Shown here in pieces: positions 9,191-17,950 of a stretch of 64,000 nucleotides of DNA (position 1 is the first letter of the stretch; every line of letters starts with the position of its first letter). The position numbers were made by a program, and so were the translations under genes. Source of the stretch: an uncultured SAR116 cluster alpha proteobacterium (GTDB lineage Bacteria; Pseudomonadota; Alphaproteobacteria; Puniceispirillales; Marisalimonadaceae). Under the pieces are notes generated by a model. That model had not been told where the DNA came from. It saw only the letters and a list, made by a program, of their open reading frames with translations, and ran no database searches. The stretch spans positions 1 through 64,000 of the forward strand of contig CACBXG010000005.1 of NCBI GenBank assembly GCA_902543145.1, read 5' to 3'.

Positions 9191-9275
9191 GGGGATATGG
9201 TGAAATAGGTAAACACGCTGGTCTCAAAAACCAGTGCCGCAAGGCTTCCCGGTTCGATTCCGGGTATCCCTACCA
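9191..9275 (+). tRNA. tRNA-Leu (anticodon CAA)
   Basis: The 85-nt cloverleaf is complete. The acceptor stem pairs 9191-9197 with 9265-9271 with a G-U first pair, discriminator A is at 9272, and CCA is encoded at 9273-9275. The anticodon stem CTGGT/ACCAG encloses loop CTCAAAA, so the anticodon CAA is at 9225-9227. A class II variable arm (TGCCGCAAGGCT region) and the GGTTCGATTCC T-arm follow. The 3' half, from the anticodon loop to CCA, is repeated at 13702 and 18088, so this gene is the integration target for two downstream islands and forms their left boundary. Confidence 0.97.
9223..9275 (+). repeat. Attachment-site core, copy 1 (inside the intact tRNA-Leu gene)
   Basis: The shared core starts at the anticodon loop (CTCAAAA) and runs through the variable arm, T-arm and acceptor 3' strand to the end of the tRNA. 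Similarity with the later copies continues weakly for about 25 nt past the gene, to the TGTAGATA at about 9290-9297. This placement within a tRNA is typical of tyrosine-recombinase integration, which preserves the tRNA by reconstituting its 3' half. Confidence 0.9.
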
Positions 9276-9360
9276 AACCTCACAAATAAGTGTAGATAAG
9301 AATTTTAGAGAGTTTGTCGTGTAATTAGACACTTTCTTAGATATTACTTTTTGGTAACGA

Positions 9361-9391
9361 TGTACGAAAAGTGTACGAAAATGTTACGAAA
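9361..9391. repeat. Three tandem TGTACGAAAA-type repeats
   Basis: Three imperfect 11-nt units (TGTACGAAAAG, TGTACGAAAAT, GTTACGAAATT) lie 86 nt after the tRNA-Leu gene. Related units with 12-nt spacing occur at the right ends of both islands (13565 and 17951). They are best read as possible arm-type binding sites of a missing integrase. They might instead be remnants of coding sequence, since GTACGAAAA reads Val-Arg-Lys. The rest of 9276-9528 shows no gene. Confidence 0.5.
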
Positions 9392-9528
9392 TTGAGTACT
9401 TGATGACACTAAATGCAGATAAAAAAGATTTAAGAGTTGATTAATATTTAACTTGTAATTCAATTAATATTTTGCAAAATAATTACATAATTATCATGTT
9501 AAGAAATTTTAAAAAATTTGTCTAAATC

Positions 9529-11763
9529 ATGAAAAAATTCATAATTTATATTTTTTTTATTTTCGTACCATTTTTATTTAATTCATTTGCCAACAGCTCT
9601 CCCTTTGAAGAAAAATTTGGAAAAATCATTCCTATTGATACAAATTTTTTATTTAAACCAATCATTTTAAAGTGCAACAAAAACTCTCAAGAAGGTCAAG
9701 ATGGGGAGAAAAGATTTAGAGGTTTTGTTAGTTCGGAATATGTATGGGCTTACAGAAATAGTGGAAAGTTTATTAATTTACTTTTTGGTTATAAAACTAC
9801 AAAAGGCGGGTTTAAAATTGAAGTTTTAGAAAAAGATATCAAAATGAAATATTCAAGATATTACAGGTTTCATGATAAAAATAATACAGATCCTAATAAA
9901 ATATTATCAAATAGTATTACTGGTCATAAACTTAGATCAAATAAAAAGTGGTATTCATGTAAATTAACAATTCCAAAATCAAATCCAAGAACAATTAAGA
10001 GGACACAAAAAGAACAAATCAATTTAAAAAAATATTATCTTAATTTATTTAAAAAAATTCAAGAAACAGCAATTAGTGAATTAACTGAAACTTCTCATAA
10101 AGTGAATCTATTTGTGAATGTTGAACACGGCATAAGTAAACTTGAAAAAAACTCTTTAAGAATTTCTAAACAACTTAAACAAAAAGAAGATCAGGCGAAG
10201 AAAAAAGCTGAAGAGTTAGCAAAACAAAAAGCAATTGCAGCGAAGAAAGCGAAAGAAGATGCAGCTCGTAGAGATGCATTAGCCAAGAAGGAAGCTGAGG
10301 AATTAGCTAAACAAAAAGCAATTGCAGCGAAGAAAGCAAAAGAAGACGCAGCCCGTAGAGAAGCATTAGCCAAGAAGGAAGCTGAGGAATTAGCTAAACA
10401 ACGAGCCTTAGCTGCTAAAAAAGCAGAAGAAGAGGAATTGAAGAAAAAAGCTCTAAATGAAAAGGTACAAAAGATTAAAGAGGAATCTCAATTCACATTA
10501 GAAACCCTAAAAGAATATGTAAAAACTAATAATAAATTAGATATTTTAGTGGTAAGTGAATTATTAGAAAATTTTAAAAGTGAGAAACAAAAAGGTTGGT
10601 CAAGTATGGCTGTAGCAAAATACGAAGCACTTCGTGAATATGTTCAAAAAGATAGAGGCTTTGTTAATTTTAGTAGAAAAAAGAAGAGGAAGGAACTTGC
10701 TGCTTATAACAAAGAGATAACTCAATTACGAGAATACTTAACTAACTCACAAAATGAACTTAAAGCTTTTATAACTAAAAACTTTGGAGCAAATAATGTA
10801 AAAGATGCTCTTAGGTTGGCAAAAGATACAAAGAACATATTAAACGATTTTGACGTCAATAAGGCAATATCGATAAAAAATCAAATATCAACGTGGAAGG
10901 CCATGCAAGGAGTTAAAGAAAAAAAAATATATAATTTTAAATTAATATATAAAAACTCTAGCTTACAAAACAATAAAAATAGCTCAAAAAACACTATAAA
11001 AAATGCAGCTCGTGAAAAAGCATTAGCCAAGAAAAAAGCTGATGAGTTAGATAAACAAAAAGCATTAGCAAAAAAGAAAGCTGTGGCTGTAAAGAAAGCG
11101 AAAGATGCTAAACTAGCAGATGATGCTAGAAAACGTATAAAAAAAGTATTAAAAAAACCTATCCCCAAAGACTTTGTCTATTTAAAACTAGATGATAAAA
11201 TATTACTCCCAACTAGAAAACAATTAATTAGTCTTATCCAATATGTGCCTTCATGCATGAAAACAATACCCAAAACAAAATATGATAAATTAAAACCCCA
11301 CATGAAAAAAGCACAAGAAGATCTAAAGCAATCTAATCAATTGACACAAATGGGAATGAAAAAAGAGGCAAAAGATTTATATTTGCTAGCAATCAAAAGA
11401 CTAAAAGCAATTTTAGATAAAGGAAGATCATATGGGGGGATCTGTATAAAATGGAATGCAGTTGTTAATGGTTTTTTAGAGGATAAAAAAACAATTACTG
11501 AAAGCGGTACTAGTTTTCAAAAAACTAAAGATTTGGCGAAAAGAGTTATTACTTGTAGGAAAGCTCTTCCAAGATCAGTTCAACAACTTCTGAATAAAAT
11601 GGCGATTGCGGGAGCTAGAGATTTAAAAAAAGGAGCCAATGCTGCAAAAAAAGGTAATAGGTCATTAGCTGAGAGTTATTTTAGTAACGCAAGATCGTTA
11701 TTTAACAATTATCTTGGTGCTGGTTTCAATTACTCGTCTAATGCTTGTAAAGTATCAAATTAA
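9529..11763 (+). CDS. Secreted TolA-like coiled-coil repeat protein
   Basis: The 744-residue protein has a signal peptide (hydrophobic 4-20, likely cut after SFA/NS at about 23). A globular N-terminal part (25-150) contains two Cys. A long Lys/Ala/Glu coiled coil follows (about 190-330) whose core is 29-residue units of the KAKEDAARR...ALAKKEAEELAKQKA type. Two units are nearly identical even at DNA level (87-nt period around 10230-10400), implying recent duplication. A second shorter block of the same type lies at about 490-545. The C-terminal 200 residues are helical with four Cys and no recognised domain. A periplasmic spacer or envelope role is inferred from the resemblance to TolA. It is cargo of island A. 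Confidence 0.75.
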   Translation: MKKFIIYIFFIFVPFLFNSFANSSPFEEKFGKIIPIDTNFLFKPIILKCNKNSQEGQDGEKRFRGFVSSEYVWAYRNSGKFINLLFGYKTTKGGFKIEVLEKDIKMKYSRYYRFHDKNNTDPNKILSNSITGHKLRSNKKWYSCKLTIPKSNPRTIKRTQKEQINLKKYYLNLFKKIQETAISELTETSHKVNLFVNVEHGISKLEKNSLRISKQLKQKEDQAKKKAEELAKQKAIAAKKAKEDAARRDALAKKEAEELAKQKAIAAKKAKEDAARREALAKKEAEELAKQRALAAKKAEEEELKKKALNEKVQKIKEESQFTLETLKEYVKTNNKLDILVVSELLENFKSEKQKGWSSMAVAKYEALREYVQKDRGFVNFSRKKKRKELAAYNKEITQLREYLTNSQNELKAFITKNFGANNVKDALRLAKDTKNILNDFDVNKAISIKNQISTWKAMQGVKEKKIYNFKLIYKNSSLQNNKNSSKNTIKNAAREKALAKKKADELDKQKALAKKKAVAVKKAKDAKLADDARKRIKKVLKKPIPKDFVYLKLDDKILLPTRKQLISLIQYVPSCMKTIPKTKYDKLKPHMKKAQEDLKQSNQLTQMGMKKEAKDLYLLAIKRLKAILDKGRSYGGICIKWNAVVNGFLEDKKTITESGTSFQKTKDLAKRVITCRKALPRSVQQLLNKMAIAGARDLKKGANAAKKGNRSLAESYFSNARSLFNNYLGAGFNYSSNACKVSN

Positions 11764-11974
11764 TCTTTTTGTATTTACAGTAGTACCAAAGGTAGCAACA
11801 GTGTTCGTATGATTTATTAATCTTTTTCTACTTCTTTAAGCAGTTAAAAAATAGATAGATAGACAGATTAATCACAAGTTTTTTTTGTCCAGGTGTCTAT
11901 TTTAGCTTCGATTATCTGAGTTGATAAAAAAAAATAGTTTTATTAATTTTGATCTAATTTAAATTATTTTTGTA

Positions 11975-13354
11975 TTAATTTATACATTTTGGCTCAAAGC
12001 CAAAGTTTCTATCTACAAAATACACTGATTTTTTTGATTTCCACATACCGTCATTTGCAACTATGGTATGATCTTTATCTGTGTACTTCTCAATTAACCA
12101 GTCTAATGATATAGCCATTTGGTGTACGTGGTATGCTGAATGAGATTTGTCTTTTGTATGATTTTGCATTCCTGATGGATCTTTACGTTTTCTGTATGTT
12201 TTAACATCGGTAAGACCTAAGTTAAGTATATCTACAGTTTTATCAATTCTTTGCTTCAATTCTTTTGGAAACTGCTTGTACCCCCATAGTTCAGCTATAG
12301 CATATAGTCCTAGCAAATTGTTTACACCTTGTGAGTGATACCATACATCTCTAACACCTCTGAAACTATTGTTATGAATATATCCGTCTCTGTAAACAAC
12401 CTTATCAGCTTTAGCAATTCCTTTTTGAATCCATTTTGCTACTTGCTCTGGTTTATCTTTCCAAGCCAAATATGATAGTACGCCAATAGTTCCGTCAGCC
12501 AATTGTATAAAACCTCTGGTATGTTTATCTAACTTCATAGTCTTAATGGCTAACGGTTCTACATATTTTTTGTATAAAGTATCAATATACTCGTCAATAA
12601 TTTCTAATTGTTCTTTGGTAAATTGATCCTTCATCAAATATGCTTGTTGCATATAAGTGGCTCCATATATTTGAGCTTCATGTGGTCTATGCGAAATGCA
12701 AGGTTTAGTACCGTCACCTTTACCATTTCCGTAACATAGTCTATCAACTTTACCCTGATCTTTTAGTTTACTAATTTCTTTAGAAGTTAATGTATTTGCC
12801 ATTACACCTGCTCTTGCCCAGGCAACCATAACTTCAGCAATAAGTGGACCATGCTCTTCCATTTTGTTATTCACTATTGAATAAACAATAGTTCCGTGCA
12901 ATAGCGCTAATCTATTAGAATGTTTTTCGTGATTAACATATATACTATTTGATCTTAGTTCATGATCCTTGTTCCAATCATATTTAGTAAGTTCCATTAG
13001 GTGATCATAGTTATTTCCTTGAAGGTCAGGATTTTTTGACTTGCTCACGTGTGTTATAGCAAGATCCATCTCCCAATATGCTTTACCCCAACTTCCATGA
13101 CCATGCACACCTTCTAGTGAGCAAGTTTTTTTTGTAAGTTTGTTTGCGAAGAAATATTTTGGAATAACAATATCATTCTTTGGCATTGACGAGATTACTT
13201 TTAATGTAGTTTGGCATCCTATCAATTTTAGTATAATCAATATAAAAAGAATACCTTTGAAAAAAGATAACCAATACATACCGTAATGAGATATGTTCAC
13301 TTTTTTCTTAAAAGCCTGACAATAAGGCATATGCCATTTGATAATCCGATCCAT
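11975..13354 (-). CDS. Putative alpha/alpha-toroid polysaccharide lyase-like lipoprotein
   Basis: The ORF is 459 residues. A hydrophobic stretch ends in the lipobox LIGC (Cys47 of the long frame), so export and lipidation are likely. The real start may be the Met at residue 26 (13279), which makes a normal lipoprotein signal. The mature part is helix-rich with His/Trp/Tyr-rich motifs HGHGSWGKAYWE, SHRPHEAQIYGATYMQQ and NNSFRGVRDVWYHSQGVNN. The last resembles the NxH...W segment of alginate-lyase-like (PL5-type) toroids. That family link is by eye only and unproven. It is island A cargo, convergent with the coiled-coil gene. The 211 nt between them hold no gene, only a short TAGA tandem run near 11851. 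Confidence 0.5.
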   Translation of the reverse strand: MDRIIKWHMPYCQAFKKKVNISHYGMYWLSFFKGILFILIILKLIGCQTTLKVISSMPKNDIVIPKYFFANKLTKKTCSLEGVHGHGSWGKAYWEMDLAITHVSKSKNPDLQGNNYDHLMELTKYDWNKDHELRSNSIYVNHEKHSNRLALLHGTIVYSIVNNKMEEHGPLIAEVMVAWARAGVMANTLTSKEISKLKDQGKVDRLCYGNGKGDGTKPCISHRPHEAQIYGATYMQQAYLMKDQFTKEQLEIIDEYIDTLYKKYVEPLAIKTMKLDKHTRGFIQLADGTIGVLSYLAWKDKPEQVAKWIQKGIAKADKVVYRDGYIHNNSFRGVRDVWYHSQGVNNLLGLYAIAELWGYKQFPKELKQRIDKTVDILNLGLTDVKTYRKRKDPSGMQNHTKDKSHSAYHVHQMAISLDWLIEKYTDKDHTIVANDGMWKSKKSVYFVDRNFGFEPKCIN

Positions 13355-13564
13355 AATATTTTCTCTATATTATCATAATAATTTGACTACATTATAAAAA
13401 ATCTTTGGGTAATGGAAATTCAGAAGTTATAGATTTTCTTCAATATGAAAAGAAACGGTCAGTATGTTAATATTAAAAAAGGAAAATAAAGCTTAAAGAA
13501 ATAAAATAAAAATGATCCTGTCATCTCAATATACGAAATATGGATTTTATACACATATAAAAAT

Positions 13565-13779
13565 ATGGTACGAAAAATGGTACGAAAATTTACTAAACTG
13601 GCTTTACTGTGTTTATAATACAGAATAACTGTTAATCAAAAATTGTTGGAATACCTAAAATTACTTGTCTATGTTGATTATACATAAGTGCCATCAAGTA
13701 ACTCAAAAACCAGTGCCGCAAGGGATCCCGGTTCGATTCCGGGTATCCCTAATAAACTTCATAAATAAATGTAGGTAGG
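13565..13779. repeat. 215-nt direct repeat, copy 1 (right end of island A and junction)
   Basis: It starts with ATGGTACGAAAAATGGTACG and runs through the partial tRNA to the TGTAG box. The first 137 nt are about 86% identical to 17951-18087 by hand alignment, with no net indel. The distance from repeat start to tRNA core is the same (137 nt) in both copies. The rest of 13355-13829 shows no gene. Two GTACGAAAA units sit at its left end. Shared by both islands despite unrelated cargo, it marks them as one element family. Confidence 0.85.
13702..13750 (+). repeat. Attachment-site core, copy 2 (partial tRNA-Leu 3' half)
   Basis: It matches 9223-9271 from the anticodon loop to the end of the acceptor 3' strand, with only two mismatches (GGATCCC for GCTTCCC). 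The terminal ACCA is changed to AATA. The 5' half of a tRNA is absent, so it is not a functional tRNA. It is the boundary between islands A and B. Confidence 0.92.
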
Positions 13780-13829
13780 GGATTTAGAAGATTATTCGTA
13801 GTTTTGAATTCAACAAACATTCTTAAAAT

Positions 13830-15203
13830 TTAACTTTTTGAAAACGCTAACTCTTCTGATCGCGCTCGGCGCCATAGCGCAGTGGCTGCAGTTTCTGCAG
13901 CTTCAAGAACAGCTGATTTGTCCACTTGTAGTGGCTCTCCACCAGAAACAACAACCTTGCCCTCCACAATGACTGTATCTACGTCTCGACCCTGTCCTGT
14001 GTGTACAAGTGTTCCCAACACGTTTGTAAGCGGTCTCAAATGTGGGCGCCTAAAGTCAAACATTACTAAATCAGCGCGTTTACCAACTGTTAAAGAACCA
14101 ACCTCGTCTTCCAGACCAAGCGCCCGTGCACCTCCAATTGTAGCAGCCTCAAATACATTTGCAGGCTGCCAATCTTTGGTAATCTTACCATCTTGTAAAC
14201 GACCTGAAGCTAAAGCCCATCTCATCAATTCCACCATATCAGCATGCATGTTGTCGGTTGAAAGTGCCAAATTCATACCCGCGCGACGCAGAGCACTGGT
14301 CGGCGCCACCTGACCGTGTGTTTGATTGCCCTTAGCTATATGAGCCAGATGTGCGCCTGCGCGTCCGAGTCGCTCAATATCTGTTTTCGAGACGTGTATA
14401 CAATGCGCACCAATTAAACGATCATCTAGCAGTCCGACATCTTCCAATAATTCAGGTGGACTCATCTTGTCACGTTCTCGAATGAAATCAACTTCAACTT
14501 GACTTTGTGAAACATGAGTGTTGATCCGCAATCCTTTGTGGTCGCGCATATTGCGTACTTGGCGCAATAGATCTGGCGAACAAGTGTCTGGCGCGTGAGG
14601 TGCTAGAACCACCCCAGTGCGTAGACTAATCGGATCGTGGTATTCTTCAATCAGTTCCGAGGCTTCCCTGAGAGTATGTTCTCCTATTTCTGTATTATAG
14701 GTCCACTCACCGAGATGTACGCGTGTAAAATCAACATCGTGGATTCTTCCACAGCCCCATGCTCTGATCCCTGTTTCAGCCATCGCTGGAAGTGCAATAT
14801 TCTGGTGTGTGAAGGTATCGTTGATTATCGTTGATCCGAAGAGGAGTGCTTCTAAACCGCCCAGCTGAGCCATAGCATATGCCTCTTCTGGGCTTGGATC
14901 ATGTCCATGAGGCACACCAATGGTATAAGCTGGCGCAAAACCCATATCTTCCGCTACTCCGCGAACCATACTAAGGATAGCATGGGTGTGGACGTTAACA
15001 AACCCAGGTGTAATGACAAACCCCTCCGCATCAATTACTTTTGTTGCCGGGTGAAACCTGTCAGGCTTTTTGTCTTGAATTGACTGTATTCGGCCGTTAT
15101 CTATAACTACCCAACCTTTTTGGATGTAAGGTCTATTGGGATCTGAGGTAAGCAGAGTGCCTCCTGCTACAATCATATCTGGTGTTGCAAGAGCCTCAGT
15201 CAT
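13830..15203 (-). CDS. Amidohydrolase / deaminase of the TRZ/ATZ family
   Basis: The 457-residue TIM-barrel metal hydrolase belongs to the cytosine-deaminase/chlorohydrolase (TRZ/ATZ) group, which acts on ring amino or halide groups. Metal ligands are H72 and H74 (VHTH), H230 (INTH), H257 (GAHCIH) and D307 (LSTDN). The C-terminal beta-sandwich part carries [15 protein letters not shown] (349-363). The catalytic Glu that usually follows the third His as HxxE is not seen: HVSQ stands there. The substrate is therefore uncertain, and chemistry may differ from classical deaminases. Its start overlaps the ATPase gene by 8 nt, so transport and hydrolysis are coupled. Island B cargo, GC-rich. Confidence 0.88.
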   Translation of the reverse strand: MTEALATPDMIVAGGTLLTSDPNRPYIQKGWVVIDNGRIQSIQDKKPDRFHPATKVIDAEGFVITPGFVNVHTHAILSMVRGVAEDMGFAPAYTIGVPHGHDPSPEEAYAMAQLGGLEALLFGSTIINDTFTHQNIALPAMAETGIRAWGCGRIHDVDFTRVHLGEWTYNTEIGEHTLREASELIEEYHDPISLRTGVVLAPHAPDTCSPDLLRQVRNMRDHKGLRINTHVSQSQVEVDFIRERDKMSPPELLEDVGLLDDRLIGAHCIHVSKTDIERLGRAGAHLAHIAKGNQTHGQVAPTSALRRAGMNLALSTDNMHADMVELMRWALASGRLQDGKITKDWQPANVFEAATIGGARALGLEDEVGSLTVGKRADLVMFDFRRPHLRPLTNVLGTLVHTGQGRDVDTVIVEGKVVVSGGEPLQVDKSAVLEAAETAATALWRRARSEELAFSKS

Positions 15204-15942
15204 GGGTCAAATGCCTAAGAAACCGCTGAGCACCAGGGGATTTTGGTTCTCTGAACAGAATTTCTGGTGGACCCTCCTCAGCAATCCTACCATTCTCCAT
15301 ATAAATTACGCGGTCCGCAACTTCACGCGCAAAATTCATTTCATGGGTAACTACTACCATAGTCATACCTCCGTTTGCTAATTCCTTCATCACATCTAGC
15401 ACCTCTTGAACCAATTCAGGATCCAGGGCCGAAGTTGGTTCATCAAACAACATAACTCTAGGCTTCATTGCTAGTGCTCGTGCTATTGCTACTCTTTGCT
15501 GTTGCCCGCCGGATAGCTGAACTGGACGCTTCATTGCGTGATCAGACATATGAACCCGTTTAAGTTCAGCTGCAGCGAGAGCCCTTGCATCCGACTTAGA
15601 CATCCCACGAACCTTTTCAGGCCCGATAGCTACATTATCTAAGGCAGAAAAATGAGGAAATAGATTGAACCTTTGGAAAACAAAGCCAAATTGACTGCGT
15701 TGGTCTGCGATTTGTTTTTCAGAACCACTATTCACCACTGGGTTTCCATCTAACCGTATAGTACCAGCGCCAGGCTCCTCCAATCTATTCAGGCAGCGTA
15801 GAAAGGTGGTCTTACCTGAACCAGATGCTCCAATAATTACAACAGTTTCACCAATGGCTACATTCATCGATACACGACGTAACACAGAATTATCCCCAAA
15901 GCTTTTGCTAAGGTCTTGCACCTGGATTACCGGATTTACCAT
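15196..15942 (-). CDS. Polar amino acid-type ABC transporter, ATP-binding protein
   Basis: The 248-residue ATPase belongs to the GlnQ/HisP/ArtP group. Walker A is GASGSGKTT (38-46), Q-loop is [11 protein letters not shown], the ABC signature is LSGGQQQR, Walker B is VMLFDEP followed by D-loop SALD, and the H-loop is VVTHE. It energises import through the permease encoded immediately upstream in the operon. It overlaps that permease gene by 7 nt and the amidohydrolase by 8 nt. Such overlap shows one transcription and translation unit. Substrate class is inferred from the PAAT family; the true ligand may be whatever the amidohydrolase acts on. Confidence 0.95.
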   Translation of the reverse strand: MVNPVIQVQDLSKSFGDNSVLRRVSMNVAIGETVVIIGASGSGKTTFLRCLNRLEEPGAGTIRLDGNPVVNSGSEKQIADQRSQFGFVFQRFNLFPHFSALDNVAIGPEKVRGMSKSDARALAAAELKRVHMSDHAMKRPVQLSGGQQQRVAIARALAMKPRVMLFDEPTSALDPELVQEVLDVMKELANGGMTMVVVTHEMNFAREVADRVIYMENGRIAEEGPPEILFREPKSPGAQRFLRHLTHD

Positions 15943-16589
15943 GTTGGAAGCCTCCGCTCAAGTCGACCTGACAACCAGCTTAATACTTTAATAAGAACAT
16001 AATAATACAGCGCCAGCAGAGTATAAATCTCAAATGGCACAAAGTGCACTGAGATTATTGCCTGACCTGCTCTTGTTAGTTCATAAACTGATATTACCGA
16101 GAGTAAAGATGAATTTTTAACTAAGCTTATTAGCTCGTTTGTCAGTGGTGGAACCATCTGTCTATAAGCTTGTGGAAGTAAAATATATATTAGGATTTGC
16201 CTATGTCGCATACCTATGGCAGTTGCTGCTTCGGACTGGCCCCGTTCAATAGAACCAACGCCACCTCGCACAACTTCAGCTACGAATGCTGCAGAGTTCA
16301 AAGAAAGCGCAACTACACCGGCCCAAAATTCATCAAATCGAACACCAAGCGCAGGGAGTGCAAAAAAAACTAGAAAAATTTGGATCAGCAACGGTGTACC
16401 GCGTATAAAATCAACATAACCAGCAACAATCCAACGAAGGAGTCTGCTATGCGACAGTGAGCACAAACCCAAAACTACACCGAGCATCAAACCCAATACA
16501 GATGCTAGTGCTGAGACTTGCAACGTTACTACTACACCATGACCAAGGAGTGGAATGCTTTTAAATATAATGCCCCAATCAATAGTCAT
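15936..16589 (-). CDS. Polar amino acid-type ABC transporter, permease
   Basis: The 217-residue inner membrane permease is of the HisM/GlnP (PAAT) type with about five hydrophobic helices. The EAA loop is [21 protein letters not shown] in the family position (about residues 119-139) and contacts the ATPase. RGTPLLIQI (64-72) is another hallmark. Only one permease gene is present, so a homodimer is expected. It is preceded by the binding-protein gene with 62 nt between them and overlaps the ATPase gene by 7 nt. Confidence 0.95.
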   Translation of the reverse strand: MTIDWGIIFKSIPLLGHGVVVTLQVSALASVLGLMLGVVLGLCSLSHSRLLRWIVAGYVDFIRGTPLLIQIFLVFFALPALGVRFDEFWAGVVALSLNSAAFVAEVVRGGVGSIERGQSEAATAIGMRHRQILIYILLPQAYRQMVPPLTNELISLVKNSSLLSVISVYELTRAGQAIISVHFVPFEIYTLLALYYYVLIKVLSWLSGRLERRLPTW

Positions 16590-16651
16590 ATAACCACCTT
16601 TTAACCTTGTCCCCTAAGCTATTAGAGGGACAAGGTAAGTTAAACTAGTAA

Positions 16652-17506
16652 TCAAGCAAACGACGGAATTGTGTCTGACAGTTCCATTTTGAACCCAAAC
16701 CACTTTTCTTGCAATGCGTAAATCTCTCCGCTATTTTTCAGCCTCGTGAGTTCAGCATCCATCCATTTGACGATTTCTGTATCTTCTTTACGCGCTGCTA
16801 TCCCTGCCCAATTCAACTTTCCTACTGGGCGTACCAATGCATATGCACCTGGACGGTCCTTCATCACTTTTCCTAATGTTGGCAGAGTGTTAAGCACACC
16901 ATCAACTGTTCCTTGACTGAGCGCAAGATAAGCAGAAGGATGATCATCATAAATTTTTACATCAGAAAAACCTTTTCCTTTGGCAGCTGCGATTTCTTTT
17001 TCAAGAGCCGGCTTCATCATTTCACCAGGTGATCCAAGTTTAACGCCAAGTACTTTGCCTGAAAGATCCTTCACTGACATGATTTTTGATGCATCATCTG
17101 CTCGAATAAGCATAGCTTGGCTTGCCTCAGCATATGGAATAGAAAAAGCAACCTTTTTTAAACGCTCTTTACGATAACTCATAGACGACATAATCACATC
17201 AAACCTTCCAGCATAGAGCGCTGGAATTACTCCTGACCATTGCGTGTCAATAAATTCTGGCTTAACCCCCAATGAAGCACACATCAAATTTGCTAGGTCG
17301 ACATCATACCCAACTATCTTGCCCGCGTCCCGAAAAGTAAAAGGCGGATACGTTGCTTCACATCCGATTTGCAACACTCCCGATGCTTTCACATCAGACA
17401 AAGTTTTGCTTGCTGCGCGAGCAAAACCAGGTACTAACATTGATACTGCCAAACCCGAGGCAGCAGTGACTAAAACTTTACGGCGCGTAAATTTAGCTGT
17501 TTTCAT
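16652..17506 (-). CDS. Amino acid-type ABC transporter, periplasmic substrate-binding protein
   Basis: The 284-residue SBP_bac_3-family protein has an N-terminal TRRKVLVTAA, a Tat-like twin-arginine signal, with cleavage near GFARA (about 31). Family motifs are CEATYPPFTF (about 48-57), GYDVDLANLM (64-73), and W...IPALYAGRFDVIMSSMS (about 94-113). LSQGTVDGVL follows around 206-215. A strong AGGAG SD lies 8 nt before the ATG. It is first in the operon and captures the ligand in the periplasm. GC-rich like the rest of island B. Ligand unknown. Confidence 0.94.
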   Translation of the reverse strand: MKTAKFTRRKVLVTAASGLAVSMLVPGFARAASKTLSDVKASGVLQIGCEATYPPFTFRDAGKIVGYDVDLANLMCASLGVKPEFIDTQWSGVIPALYAGRFDVIMSSMSYRKERLKKVAFSIPYAEASQAMLIRADDASKIMSVKDLSGKVLGVKLGSPGEMMKPALEKEIAAAKGKGFSDVKIYDDHPSAYLALSQGTVDGVLNTLPTLGKVMKDRPGAYALVRPVGKLNWAGIAARKEDTEIVKWMDAELTRLKNSGEIYALQEKWFGFKMELSDTIPSFA

Positions 17507-17817
17507 ATTACATACTCCTGTATATTTGCGTCAAATTAAATATTATTCGGAAAATATTGTCTTGCGTTAAGAAGTACAATTTTTATCCGGCTTTTTTTTA
17601 CTGAAAGCTCAGTATGCTAAAAAATTAAGCTAAATCAGTTAATCATTTTAATTAATGTTTAATAAAACAGCATAAATCGAATTTACTTATATATCGAAAA
17701 TACAAACTTAATTATAGCATTTTACCACAATCGCTTTACTGCTTTAATTGCGAAACTTATTGGATATTTGAAATTCTCTTAATGTTAAATTTAGGTGTGT
17801 CATTCGTATGTTAGCAC

Positions 17818-17937
17818 CTATTTATCAACAAAATAACGTGACAGTCTAATGTGAGTAGAACAACTAAATAGAAAATATAAAGCAAATGTCAATATCGCTG
17901 AAGCTATGATGATGAGTAACATCAACTTATTCTCCAT
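17818..17937 (-). CDS. Possible 39-residue membrane peptide
   Basis: The short frame from ATG 17937 to TAG 17818 has one strongly hydrophobic segment (about residues 5-25, MLLIIIASAILTFALYFLF) followed by a basic tail. It lies in the non-coding right part of island B, just before the shared end repeat. No SD is evident and the segment is short, so it may be chance. The remaining 17507-17950 sequence is AT-rich and shows nothing else besides the SD of the binding-protein gene. Confidence 0.22.
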   Translation of the reverse strand: MENKLMLLIIIASAILTFALYFLFSCSTHIRLSRYFVDK

Positions 17938-17950
17938 AACTGTTAAATAA

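Larger units (their letters stand above)
9276..13750. mobile_element. Genomic island A at tRNA-Leu (integrase-less cassette)
   Basis: The roughly 4.5-kb segment lies between the intact tRNA-Leu gene and a 49-nt copy of its 3' half (13702-13750). It contains only two sizable genes, the coiled-coil protein (9529-11763, +) and the lyase-like lipoprotein (11975-13354, -). No integrase, relaxase or phage gene is seen. GTACGAAAA-type repeats lie near both ends (9361-9391 and 13565-13589) and resemble recombinase arm sites. Its right end is shared with island B. Mobility in trans, or loss of the integrase, is inferred. Confidence 0.75.

Noticed and set aside
10191..10373. Alanine/phenylalanine-rich frame on the minus strand opposite the coiled-coil gene
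   Set aside because: It is the antisense shadow of the Lys/Ala/Glu repeats, with no start signal.
10190..10440. CRISPR-like or satellite repeat array
   Set aside because: The repeats are in frame, 87 nt long, without unique spacers, and encode a Lys/Ala/Glu coiled coil.
13565..13621. A small gene encoding Met-Val-Arg-Lys repeats or an integrase N-terminus
   Set aside because: The frame ends after 17 codons, is disrupted at another point in the copy at 17951, and has no SD; recombinase-site repeats explain it at least as well.
13702..13750. Second and third tRNA-Leu genes (here and at 18088)
   Set aside because: Both lack the 5' acceptor strand, D-arm and 5' anticodon stem; only the 3' half is present, and copy 3 has a broken T-loop. 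They are attachment-site remnants.
13830..17506. Island B genes as contamination or a chimeric assembly
   Set aside because: The GC-rich block is bounded on both sides by copies of the host tRNA-Leu sequence and by the repeat shared with island A, which fits integration better than misassembly; read coverage would settle it.
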